From assembly GCA_009908745.1 (NCBI GenBank), contig JAAAOU010000100.1, positions 1 to 41,120 of the forward strand: 41,120 nt of DNA. The letters are read 5' to 3'. Numbering within the stretch: the stretch's first letter is position 1; each line of letters opens with the position of its first letter. Shown here piece by piece: positions 26,423 to 34,008 of this stretch. The DNA comes from Bacteroidota bacterium. GTDB taxonomy: Bacteria > Bacteroidota > Bacteroidia > Chitinophagales > Saprospiraceae. The translations under genes and the position numbers were made by a program. The notes under the pieces were generated by a model. That model saw only the letters and a list, made by a program, of their open reading frames with translations. It was not told the origin of the DNA and ran no database searches.

Positions 26423-28360
26423 ATGACGACCAAATCAAGTATAGGGTTGCGCAACGACAAAGAATTCAAACAAAGCGGAATGCTCGAACTTGCTGGAATT
26501 ATTGTCTTAGGGATCATGGCCCAATGGGTAGCGTGGCGCGTACGTGTCCCGGCGATATTGCCGCTGATCATTATTGGGTTGTTGGTGGGGCCTATTTCCA
26601 CTTTTTTCACTTCAGACGGGGAGAAGTTGCTAGAACCCATGCTATCACGCACAGAGGAAGGCACGATCGGGATTTTCCCGGACAAATACTTATTCTCTTT
26701 CGTGTCCTTGGCCATAGGTGTTATTTTGTTTGAAGGGGGGCTTACGCTGAAACGCAAGGAAATCGCTGGGGTAGGCCCGGCGATTCTCAAAATGATCACC
26801 ATCGGCTCGCTGATCACCTTTGTGGGGGCGGGGCTGTCTGCGCACTACATCGTGGGATTGAACTGGGCGATATCTTTTTTGTTCGGAGCTTTGATCATCG
26901 TGACCGGCCCGACGGTGATCGCCCCCATACTGCAAAACATCCCCCTCAACCGGAATGTGAGCACGGTGCTGAAGTGGGAAGGCATTTTGATCGACCCCAT
27001 CGGTGCTTTGGTAGCGGTACTGGCTTTCGAGTTCATCCGCTCGGCGGAAGGTGGGGTGGAATTCACCTCTCATGCCTTAATCTCGTTTTTCCAGATCATA
27101 TTTATCGGGTTGGCACTGGGTGCAGTGGCTGCCTACTTGCTGTATCTGCTGATCAAAAAAGAGCTCATCCCACACTACTTATTGAACGTGTTTACACTGG
27201 CTTTTGTACTGCTTATCTTTGTGTTCTCCGATATCCTAGCGCACGAGTCGGGCTTGCTGTCCGTAGTAGTCATGGGCATGGTGCTTGGCAATACGGATGT
27301 GCCCCGGCTGAAGGAAATTCTCTCTTTCAAAGAGTCGTTGAGTGTGCTTTTGATTTCCATCCTATTCATCATACTGGCGGCTCTGATCGACATGGAGGAT
27401 ATCAACATTATCATCCACGACTGGTGGGCGCTGGGCCTGTTTTTGATCATCGTGCTGGTGCTGCGGCCTTTGGGCGTTTTCCTCAGCACTTACCGTTCTG
27501 ACCTCAGCTTCCGCGAGAAAATATTCATATCCTGGGTAGGGCCGAGGGGGATTGTGGCGGCGGGTATTGCTTCCCTGTTTGGCTTGACCCTTACCGCCAC
27601 GGAGCCCAAGGTAGACGGGGCTGATTATTTGGTGCCGCTTGTATTTATGATCGTACTGGGGACAGTTTTGATCAACGCCACCACGGCGCGCGCTTTGGCA
27701 AAAGCCTTGGGGGTAACCATGGATACCTCCGAGGGCATACTGATCATTGGGGCCAACGGTGCCGCTCGGATTATTGGCCAGTACTTGCAGCAGCAGGACC
27801 GCCACGTGGTGCTGCTCGACAACAACGAAGGCAGCGTCCGCAAAGCTAAAGAGCTGAAGTTGGAAGCCTTCAACCTGAATATTTACACCGACGATTTGGG
27901 CGAGCAATTTGAGCTGCTGGATATGGGCTACATGATCGCCATGACGAGCAGTGCGGACGTAAACCGTTATGCCGTGCGTAAATACCAGCATGAGTTCGGG
28001 GAAAACGGGACCTTCCGTCTGCTCTCCCCGGACGAGCTGAAGAAAGACCGGGAAGAGCTGCCACAGCGGGGTATCTTCTCCTATACGGATGACTACCTCA
28101 ACTTTAACGAAGTAGCGCGGGACTACCCGTTCGTACACGAGGTAGAGATTGCTACCAAGGAAGATCTTGAACGCTTGATTGACCGCACCGCTGTCAATAA
28201 TCAAACGGCTCCGCTCTTTATGCGCTTTCCAAGCGGCAGGCTGGAGCCCATTCCGCCTACACTAGATGATTTGGAGTTTGAAGAAGGGCTCGCGTTTGTC
28301 TACTTGGGAAAGAAACTGGAAGAAGCTAGCATAGCAGAAATCATGGGCGAAAAAACGTAA
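26423..28360 (+). CDS. CPA1-type sodium(potassium)/proton antiporter with RCK_N domain
   Basis: 645 residues. About twelve membrane segments make up residues 20-425, with GLLVGP, ILFEGGLTL, the unwound-helix motif GPTVIAPIL and EGILIDPIGA carrying the ion-binding Asp, all typical of NhaP/NhaK-type CPA1 exchangers. From about 435 a Rossmann RCK_N (TrkA-N) domain follows: GILIIGANGAARIIGQYL, then VVLLDNNEGSV and the TSSADVNRYAV region, suggesting control by bound nucleotide. The last 120 residues are a divergent regulatory tail. It exports Na+ or K+ in exchange for H+, fitting a marine or osmotically variable habitat. Confidence 0.92.
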   Translation: MTTKSSIGLRNDKEFKQSGMLELAGIIVLGIMAQWVAWRVRVPAILPLIIIGLLVGPISTFFTSDGEKLLEPMLSRTEEGTIGIFPDKYLFSFVSLAIGVILFEGGLTLKRKEIAGVGPAILKMITIGSLITFVGAGLSAHYIVGLNWAISFLFGALIIVTGPTVIAPILQNIPLNRNVSTVLKWEGILIDPIGALVAVLAFEFIRSAEGGVEFTSHALISFFQIIFIGLALGAVAAYLLYLLIKKELIPHYLLNVFTLAFVLLIFVFSDILAHESGLLSVVVMGMVLGNTDVPRLKEILSFKESLSVLLISILFIILAALIDMEDINIIIHDWWALGLFLIIVLVLRPLGVFLSTYRSDLSFREKIFISWVGPRGIVAAGIASLFGLTLTATEPKVDGADYLVPLVFMIVLGTVLINATTARALAKALGVTMDTSEGILIIGANGAARIIGQYLQQQDRHVVLLDNNEGSVRKAKELKLEAFNLNIYTDDLGEQFELLDMGYMIAMTSSADVNRYAVRKYQHEFGENGTFRLLSPDELKKDREELPQRGIFSYTDDYLNFNEVARDYPFVHEVEIATKEDLERLIDRTAVNNQTAPLFMRFPSGRLEPIPPTLDDLEFEEGLAFVYLGKKLEEASIAEIMGEKT

Positions 28361-28363
28361 TTC

Positions 28364-28858
28364 CTACCACCCCCAAGTACCAGGCCCGCCCTTGAAAGGC
28401 CCAACAATTTTAGACGTAATCCAGCCGCCGTAGAAGTCGCCTTCTTGGGCTTGCACTTTTTCATCGCCAACGTAGCATTCATCCACTTTGCTGGGGTAAA
28501 AAGCCAAATAATCCTTAATGGGCTGAAAAGCAGCGGTAGGCTCAGGGTAACTCCAGGCTACACCGTTGATGTTTCGGTCGCCGATGCGGAGGTTCCAGTA
28601 GCGGGCTTTGCCTTTGAACTCGCAGTGGCTTTGGAACTTGGGGTCTAGCTTCAGGTACTCCATTTTGGCATCCTCCTGCGGGATGTAATATACCGGGGGG
28701 TGGCTGGTTTCCACCACACGGTAGCCTTTATTTGTGGAAGCTATGACTTCCCCGTTCACTTTGACGGTAAGGTGTGCGCTGACGGGTTCCAAACGCGGGG
28801 GGCGTGGGTAATCCCAAACGCTTTCCTGCCCTGCTTTGGGTTTTATTCGTTTCTTCAT
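28364..28858 (-). CDS. DUF427 domain-containing protein
   Basis: 164 residues. Features of the DUF427 family: VKVNGEVIASTNKGYRVVETSHPPVYYIPQEDA, then CEFKGKARYWNLRIGD and VAWSYPEPTAAFQPIKDYLAFYP. No signal peptide. Function is not established for the family. It is convergent with the antiporter gene (3 bp between stops) and divergent from the flippase gene. Confidence 0.88.
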   Translation of the reverse strand: MKKRIKPKAGQESVWDYPRPPRLEPVSAHLTVKVNGEVIASTNKGYRVVETSHPPVYYIPQEDAKMEYLKLDPKFQSHCEFKGKARYWNLRIGDRNINGVAWSYPEPTAAFQPIKDYLAFYPSKVDECYVGDEKVQAQEGDFYGGWITSKIVGPFKGGPGTWGW

Positions 28859-28938
28859 ATTCGCTTAACAGTGAAAGATGTCATTTGTTAGGCTTAGGCC
28901 AAAGCATTTTCGCGGCCGGTGCGCAATTGATTTTTACT

Positions 28939-28946
28939 TAGCTTTG
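28939..28946 (+). promoter_or_regulatory. -7 element of the flippase gene, possibly leaderless
   Basis: TAGCTTTG is a full TAnnTTTG match only 6 nt before the ATG at 28953. With transcription starting about 7 nt after the box, the mRNA would begin at or next to the start codon. No good -33 box is seen. Confidence 0.4.
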
Positions 28947-28952
28947 CAGCTG

Positions 28953-30446
28953 ATGTCGCTACTGAAAAAACTTGCCGGCGAAACCGCCATCTACGGCACG
29001 AGCAGCATACTGAGCCGGCTGCTCAACTTTGTCATTCTCACCCCCCTGCTCACCCGCGAGTTTGAGGAAGGCGGCTACGGCATTGTGTCTGACCTCTACG
29101 CTTGGGCGGCTTTGCTGATGGTACTGTTTACCTACCGCATGGAGACGACCTTTTTCCGCTTTGGCAACCGCAAAGAAGACTTAGAACGCAGCTACGCCAC
29201 CGCCTCCTTTTCACTCATCGCCTCCACCTCCGTTTTTCTTACCTTATTTTGGGTGCTGGCCCCCGAGGTTGCAGCATGGTTGCAGTACCCGGATCATCCG
29301 GAATACGTACGCTGGTTTGCCTTGATCATCGCCTTTGACACCCTGGCGGCTATACCTTTTGCTAGGCTGCGATTGGAAAACCGCCCGATTTACTTTGCTG
29401 TGGTCAAGACGCTGAATATTGTGGTCAATATTGCGTTCATCTACTTTTTCTTCCGGGTTTGCCCTTGGTTATCGGAACGGGGGTACGAGTGGGCTTCTGC
29501 CCTATTCCGGGAAGAATACAAAGTGGGGTATGTGGTCATTTCCAATCTTATCGCGAGCACGTCCGTGCTGCTGTTGCTCATCCCCGAGTACCGCAAGCTG
29601 CGTTGGCAATTCGACGGTGTGCTATGGCGGCGGATGATGCGGTACGCTGCGCCTTTGATCATCGTGGGCATAGCCGGTGTCATCAATCAGCTGGTGGGTA
29701 TCCCAATGCTGAAGCGCTTTGCGTCGGATGACCTCAACTACAATTTGGCCATGGCGGGCACTTACGGGGCGGCCGCCAAACTGGCTGTACTGATGAATCT
29801 GTTTACCCAAGCTTTCAACTACGCTGCCGAGCCATTCTTTTTCCGGCATTCAGAGCGGGAGGACAAGGCAACGGTCTACGCGCAGGTAGGGCAAGGTTTT
29901 GCGCTGGTAGGTAGTTTGGCTTTTTTGGGTATCATGCTGTACATGGATATTGTCAAGTACTATCTGGGGGAAGATTTGCGGGGTGGTATAGGGGTGGTGC
30001 CCCTGCTTCTACTGGCTTACTTGATGCTGGGCTTGTATTATAATTTCTCTATCTGGTATAAACTGGCGGACCGCACGGGCATCGGGGGGTATATTGCTGT
30101 GGGCGGTTCCATCATTACCATCAGTTTGAATTACTGGCTGATTCCGGAGCAGGAATACATGGCACCGGGCTGGGCGGCACTGGCCTGCTATACCTTTATG
30201 GCGGGCATCAGCTACTGGACGGGGCAGCGGTACTACCCTATCCACTACCCGATTGGGCGGATGTTGACGTATATTTTGGTGGCAGTAGGGCTTTACGGCC
30301 TAAGCGTGTATACGGAGTCGGCTTTGCAACCAGACTTCTGGCCGGGCTTGGCGCTTAATACCATATTCATGTTGGTATACCTGACGTTTATTGCTTTGCT
30401 GGAGCGGGAGCAGTTGCGGCAGTTGGTAAGTGCATTCAAGGGGTAG
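28953..30446 (+). CDS. Polysaccharide flippase, Wzx/MATE-like (MOP superfamily)
   Basis: 497 residues from ATG 28953, where MSLLKKLAGETAIYGTSSILSRLLNFVILTPLLT is the classic Wzx N-terminus; the frame is open 75 nt further upstream but with no hydrophobic or conserved sequence. About 12-14 membrane segments throughout. It probably moves undecaprenyl-linked or similar glycan units across the inner membrane. No polymerase or glycosyltransferase adjoins it, but rmlA and a glycosyltransferase lie 22 kb to the left. It ends directly against the stop of the next, convergent gene. Confidence 0.9.
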   Translation: MSLLKKLAGETAIYGTSSILSRLLNFVILTPLLTREFEEGGYGIVSDLYAWAALLMVLFTYRMETTFFRFGNRKEDLERSYATASFSLIASTSVFLTLFWVLAPEVAAWLQYPDHPEYVRWFALIIAFDTLAAIPFARLRLENRPIYFAVVKTLNIVVNIAFIYFFFRVCPWLSERGYEWASALFREEYKVGYVVISNLIASTSVLLLLIPEYRKLRWQFDGVLWRRMMRYAAPLIIVGIAGVINQLVGIPMLKRFASDDLNYNLAMAGTYGAAAKLAVLMNLFTQAFNYAAEPFFFRHSEREDKATVYAQVGQGFALVGSLAFLGIMLYMDIVKYYLGEDLRGGIGVVPLLLLAYLMLGLYYNFSIWYKLADRTGIGGYIAVGGSIITISLNYWLIPEQEYMAPGWAALACYTFMAGISYWTGQRYYPIHYPIGRMLTYILVAVGLYGLSVYTESALQPDFWPGLALNTIFMLVYLTFIALLEREQLRQLVSAFKG

Positions 30447-30992
30447 TTACATCTTAGGCGTGCTGTGGAACACCACGAGAAAGCTGAGCATCATACGCAT
30501 GGGCAAGGGGACATCTGCCGGCAGTTCATCCACAATCACCCAGTCCCTAGGGTCTCCTTGGTAATACGTGTACATTTCAAACCAGCCGTGGCGGTCGCTC
30601 TGCAGCATCCACTCTTCGAAGAGGTTTTGGTATCTACAGCGCAGCGTGACGGTGTGCGTGCCATCTGTGACCCGCCATTCCCGGAAGTTGTTGCGGTAGA
30701 GCGTGCGGGCAGTAACGATATGGTTGTCGCCCCGGGCTTCCCACTGATTGGGGTTTTCTGGCCATTTGAGCTTGATGGTCCCGGCGGCTTCCCCGAGGCG
30801 GTAGCGCCATTCGGTCCAGTTGTCTTGCCCCTGCCAGATTTGAACGAGCTCGCCTTCCAGCTCTTCCGCAGCGGTAAGGATACGCCATTCTGTGAAGCTG
30901 TCGCCCCATCGTGTGCTCAATCCTGTAAGCACTTGCGCGCTCAGGCTTAGTGGCAGTAGGCAGCAAAGGAAGATGTAGATACGTCGTGGCAT
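30447..30992 (-). CDS. Secreted Trp-repeat protein, unknown function
   Basis: 181 residues from ATG 30992, giving the signal peptide MPRRIYIFLCCLLPLSLSAQ; an upstream start would put 19 extra residues ahead of it. The mature part is a series of short units with a shared core of the type (D/N)xFxEWR: DSFTEWRI, DNWTEWRY, NQWEARG, NNFREWRV, NLFEEWML, GWFEMYTY and DPRDWVI, alternating with beta-like stretches. This suggests a small beta-repeat fold exposed in the periplasm or outside. I do not recognise a named family. Convergent with, and abutting, the flippase gene. Confidence 0.72.
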   Translation of the reverse strand: MPRRIYIFLCCLLPLSLSAQVLTGLSTRWGDSFTEWRILTAAEELEGELVQIWQGQDNWTEWRYRLGEAAGTIKLKWPENPNQWEARGDNHIVTARTLYRNNFREWRVTDGTHTVTLRCRYQNLFEEWMLQSDRHGWFEMYTYYQGDPRDWVIVDELPADVPLPMRMMLSFLVVFHSTPKM

Positions 30993-31113
30993 GTAGGAAA
31001 TGGCTCGTTCTGGTATAAAATGCGACGGGACGGAATTTATTGCATACAAAAACCTGACAGCGGCAGCTCTGCGCCACTGTCAGGTTCTGATATGATCCGC
31101 TTGCCAGCCCGCT

Positions 31114-31488
31114 TTAGAACGGCAGGTCATCGTCGGCTTCCGCTGCCGGCTCATCGTCGGCGGAGGGGAAGGTGTCGTCGGAGGCAGGAGGGGTCGCGCT
31201 CGCGGTTGGTGCCGCTTGCGCTTGCCCAGCTTGCTCCAGACGCCAAGCGTTGAGGTTGGTGAAATACTTGCCATTCCACTCACGGCCCCGCAGGTCGAAG
31301 TGGACTTTGATCATCTGCCCTTCTTCAAAGGGGTCGAGCAAAGCACAACGGTCCTGCACCAACTGGAATTTTACGAGCTGTGGATAATTACCTTCGGTCT
31401 CGACCACGAAATCGCGGGCCTGAAAGGTCTCCGTCTTGCTTTCGGTGTCGAATTTTTTATGGAGTTTTCCTTCTACTTCAAATGACAT
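31114..31488 (-). CDS. DUF3127 protein with SSB-like acidic C-terminal tip
   Basis: 124 residues from ATG 31488 (MSFEVEGKLHKKFDTESKTETFQ); a TTG 39 nt upstream is an unlikely start. Residues 1-85 match the DUF3127 fold known in Bacteroidota, likely OB-like: FVVETEGNYPQLVKFQLVQD and IKVHFDLRGREWNGKYFTNLNAWRLE. After a flexible Ala/Pro/Ser linker it ends DDEPAAEADDDLPF, strikingly like the DDDIPF tip by which single-stranded DNA-binding protein recruits repair enzymes. That suggests a DNA or RNA-maintenance role, by inference. Confidence 0.85.
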   Translation of the reverse strand: MSFEVEGKLHKKFDTESKTETFQARDFVVETEGNYPQLVKFQLVQDRCALLDPFEEGQMIKVHFDLRGREWNGKYFTNLNAWRLEQAGQAQAAPTASATPPASDDTFPSADDEPAAEADDDLPF

Positions 31489-31573
31489 AGCGCTGCTGTG
31501 GTTATTTTCAATTTTGAAAGTGTTCAAAAATACAAAAACATAAGGGGCTGGAAAAGAACTTGCCTAAAAACTA

Positions 31574-31620
31574 CTCACAGTGGGCAAAATCGCCCTTTTC
31601 CGCCTGTCCCTTACTGTGAG
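31574..31620 (-). terminator. Terminator hairpin downstream of the nadK operon
   Basis: CTCACAGT (31574-31581) and ACTGTGAG (31613-31620) form an 8-bp outer stem; GGGC/GCCC (31582-31595) may form an inner hairpin. On the minus strand the stem is followed by TAGTTTTTAGG. It lies about 85 nt beyond the stop of the 31703 gene and before the DUF3127 gene. Confidence 0.5.
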
Positions 31621-31702
31621 CACCATAACGGTTAATTATGGGGTTAGGTTTCCTCATCAGAAGGCCCCAAATACGGTAGGAGCCTACCAATAACCACAAA
31701 AT

Positions 31703-32359
31703 CTATCTATTTTCCCCCACGAACCCCTCCACCCGGCGCTCCACCCGCAGGCGGTGCAGCAGCACTCCCCCAAGCAGCGACAGGCAGCCGAACAAGAAGA
31801 TCCCATTCCGGCTCCACTCCACCGTTTCCGTATACATGGCGTAGAACGGCCGCACCAGCAGCACCTCCGCGCAAATGATCGCCGCCGCCAGTAAAAAGCA
31901 AAAGATACTGAGCGCCTTCGCCCGGTTCAAGAACAGGGGCTCCTTGCGGCGCAGGCATTTTTTCAGGAATAATATCGCGTCTTCGCGGTAAGGGTTGATG
32001 CGGATGAGCTCCCGCAGCACATAATCACAGCGGTCGAGCTCCACACAACGGTAGTGGGAGGCGGCTTTGCGGAAGAGCAGCTCCTCGAAGATATCCTCGC
32101 CGGCGTAGTACTGCACATTATTGTTGATAGCTTCTTCAATAGCGACGTCCACCATCAACAGGTGCTTTTGGTGAAAACCGACTTCAAACAGGCTGTTGAC
32201 GTAGGCGATCAGCATCTCAAAGTACTCATCAAAGTCCAGCCCCCGTATCTTGTCTTCCCGCTCCTCGTAGAAATGTATGATACGCCGGTAATTGTCGAAT
32301 TCAATCTCTTTGAAATCGCGGAAGGTCTTGGAATGGTAGGTAGACTGGTACAGCGGCAT
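31703..32359 (-). CDS. Membrane protein with helical N-terminal domain, unknown function
   Basis: 218 residues. The first 145 are soluble, helical and Tyr/Glu-rich, perhaps TPR-like (HYRCVELDRCDYVLRELIRINPYREDAILFLKKCLRR). Two membrane segments follow (about 150-170, LSIFCFLLAAAIICAEVLLV, and 185-202, IFLFGCLSLLGGVLLH) and a short basic tail. Last gene of the tight minus-strand operon with the BamA-like, nadK and cyclase genes; the start lies 2 nt after the cyclase stop. No known function. Confidence 0.78.
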   Translation of the reverse strand: MPLYQSTYHSKTFRDFKEIEFDNYRRIIHFYEEREDKIRGLDFDEYFEMLIAYVNSLFEVGFHQKHLLMVDVAIEEAINNNVQYYAGEDIFEELLFRKAASHYRCVELDRCDYVLRELIRINPYREDAILFLKKCLRRKEPLFLNRAKALSIFCFLLAAAIICAEVLLVRPFYAMYTETVEWSRNGIFLFGCLSLLGGVLLHRLRVERRVEGFVGENR

Positions 32360-32361
32360 AT

Positions 32362-33120
32362 CTACGTTGGTTCTAGTGAATACAGTACCGGCTTGCTAGG
32401 ACTTGCGTCGATTTCAAAGCTGGCGATCTGAATGTTCAGTAAATATAATCCATCTGGGATAGAATTGTTTACATAAATCAGCTCCGTGATGGTACTGTGC
32501 GCCCGGGTTGGCCCCGGATACTGCCAGAAGGTGTGGTGGGCAGCCAGTTCGCCCCCGTCTTCCTCCCGGTCCACAGAAGGCAGGTCTAGCAGCAAATGCT
32601 CTACGCCGCGCTCCACGAGGTAGGCAGCCGCCCCGTGGTGCAGGTAAGGCGGGTTGGCCCCGGAATGGTTGGTGCGCAATTTGAGCTCGTCGTTGGGCAG
32701 GGTACGCAAGACCAGTGCTTCGGTCGGCGCCGTGTCGGCCAGCAGTTCCTCCAGTTGGTGCCGGAAGACCACCCGGTCGCCCGCCGCCGTTTTCTCCGGA
32801 TACAGGCTGATGAGGCGCGCCGGGAAGTGGAATTGCTGCAGGCTTTGGTTAATGGTGTATCGCTCCTTAGCGATGTGGCCCACGCATTCCGTGTGGGTGC
32901 CGTTGCCGTGCACGTTGAATTTGATATTCAAAAAATTGAGCGGTCCGCCCTGCTGCGTGGACCCCACGAAGTCCCCCGCCACCACCGGGCTGGTCTCCAT
33001 GGGCGGCGCGTAAAAACAATTGACCGTCTCCAGCCCTTCCCGCAGCGGGATGCCGATGTCAAGGGGCTGCGCCAGGTCAGCCCGGTATGCCTGCCCCGCG
33101 ATGTCTACCGTGATTTGCAT
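32362..33120 (-). CDS. Cyclase-family metal hydrolase (kynurenine formamidase-like)
   Basis: 252 residues of the PF04199-type cyclase fold. The metal region reads FNVHGNGTHTECVGHI, a variant of the kynurenine formamidase motif HxGTHxDxPxH with N in place of the first His (a His lies one residue earlier), E for D and V for P. Other typical segments are DIGIPLREG near the start and LLLDLPSVDREEDGG near the end. Kynurenine formamidase activity is plausible, given kynU in the window and nadK directly upstream, but a different amide or lactone hydrolase is possible. It starts 3 nt after nadK. Confidence 0.8.
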   Translation of the reverse strand: MQITVDIAGQAYRADLAQPLDIGIPLREGLETVNCFYAPPMETSPVVAGDFVGSTQQGGPLNFLNIKFNVHGNGTHTECVGHIAKERYTINQSLQQFHFPARLISLYPEKTAAGDRVVFRHQLEELLADTAPTEALVLRTLPNDELKLRTNHSGANPPYLHHGAAAYLVERGVEHLLLDLPSVDREEDGGELAAHHTFWQYPGPTRAHSTITELIYVNNSIPDGLYLLNIQIASFEIDASPSKPVLYSLEPT

Positions 33121-33123
33121 AGT

Positions 33124-34008
33124 TTAAAAGTTTCGAGTGTCTGCCCCCCAGGCCAGTTTGCTGCGTATAGTATCCATAAAGGTGACGTCATTGAGGTGGA
33201 CCAGGCGGAGGCAAAAGTCATTCTTGCGCACCGCCAGCTGATGGGCAGCGGTAATGGTCTCGAAGCGGGAGTCGAGCGTGCACAGGAAATTTTCGGCCCG
33301 GCCCTCTATTTCAAAGGAGATCACCGCATCATCCGAGATGACGATCGGCCGCACATTGAGGTTGTGCGGGGCTACCGGCGTGATGACAAAGTTACCGGAG
33401 TTGGGGAATATAATGGGGCCGCCGCAGCTCAGGGAGTAGCCGGTAGAACCGGTAGGCGTGGCCACGATGATACCGTCCGCCCAGTACGAATTTAGGTAGC
33501 TGCCGTTGATAAAGGTATGGATGGTGATCATAGAGGAGGTATCCCGCTTGAGCAAAGTGCAGTCGTTGAGGCCAAAGCGGATTTCCCCGAAAATGGGCAA
33601 ATTCGATTCCATGTAGATCATCGTGCGCTCCTCGATGGCGTAGATGCCCCGTTTGAGTAAGCGCACCGCTTCGGTGATGCGCTTTTTCTCTATGCTTGCC
33701 AAAAAGCCCAGCCGCCCCAGATTGATCCCTACTATAGGTACCAGGCTGTCTCGGATATGCGTGGTGGCGGAGAGTATGGTGCCATCCCCGCCTAGCGTGA
33801 TGAAGAAGTCGAACTTCCCCTCGCGGATATCCACGTACCCGCCAAAACGGCCCACTTCAGCCGGAAAGCGGATGGTATCCTTGATTTGCTCCAAATAGGG
33901 AGAATAGACATAAGGCTTGATGCCCTCCTCGTGAAGGGCGTTGAAGAGGTGCTGTATATGTGGGACGTCCTTCTCTTTGAGGACTTTGCTGTAAATGACT
34001 ACTCGCAT
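33124..34008 (-). CDS. nadK: NAD kinase
   Basis: Phosphorylates NAD to NADP. The 294 residues contain the family hallmarks GGDGT (73-77) in FFITLGGDGTILSA, GINLGRLGFLAS, the LNDCTLLKRD stretch that takes the NE-motif position, and DGIIVATPTGSTGYSLSCGGP. Its ATG overlaps the BamA-like stop by one base (TAATG), and the cyclase gene follows after 3 nt, so it is in the middle of an operon. Confidence 0.96.
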   Translation of the reverse strand: MRVVIYSKVLKEKDVPHIQHLFNALHEEGIKPYVYSPYLEQIKDTIRFPAEVGRFGGYVDIREGKFDFFITLGGDGTILSATTHIRDSLVPIVGINLGRLGFLASIEKKRITEAVRLLKRGIYAIEERTMIYMESNLPIFGEIRFGLNDCTLLKRDTSSMITIHTFINGSYLNSYWADGIIVATPTGSTGYSLSCGGPIIFPNSGNFVITPVAPHNLNVRPIVISDDAVISFEIEGRAENFLCTLDSRFETITAAHQLAVRKNDFCLRLVHLNDVTFMDTIRSKLAWGADTRNF

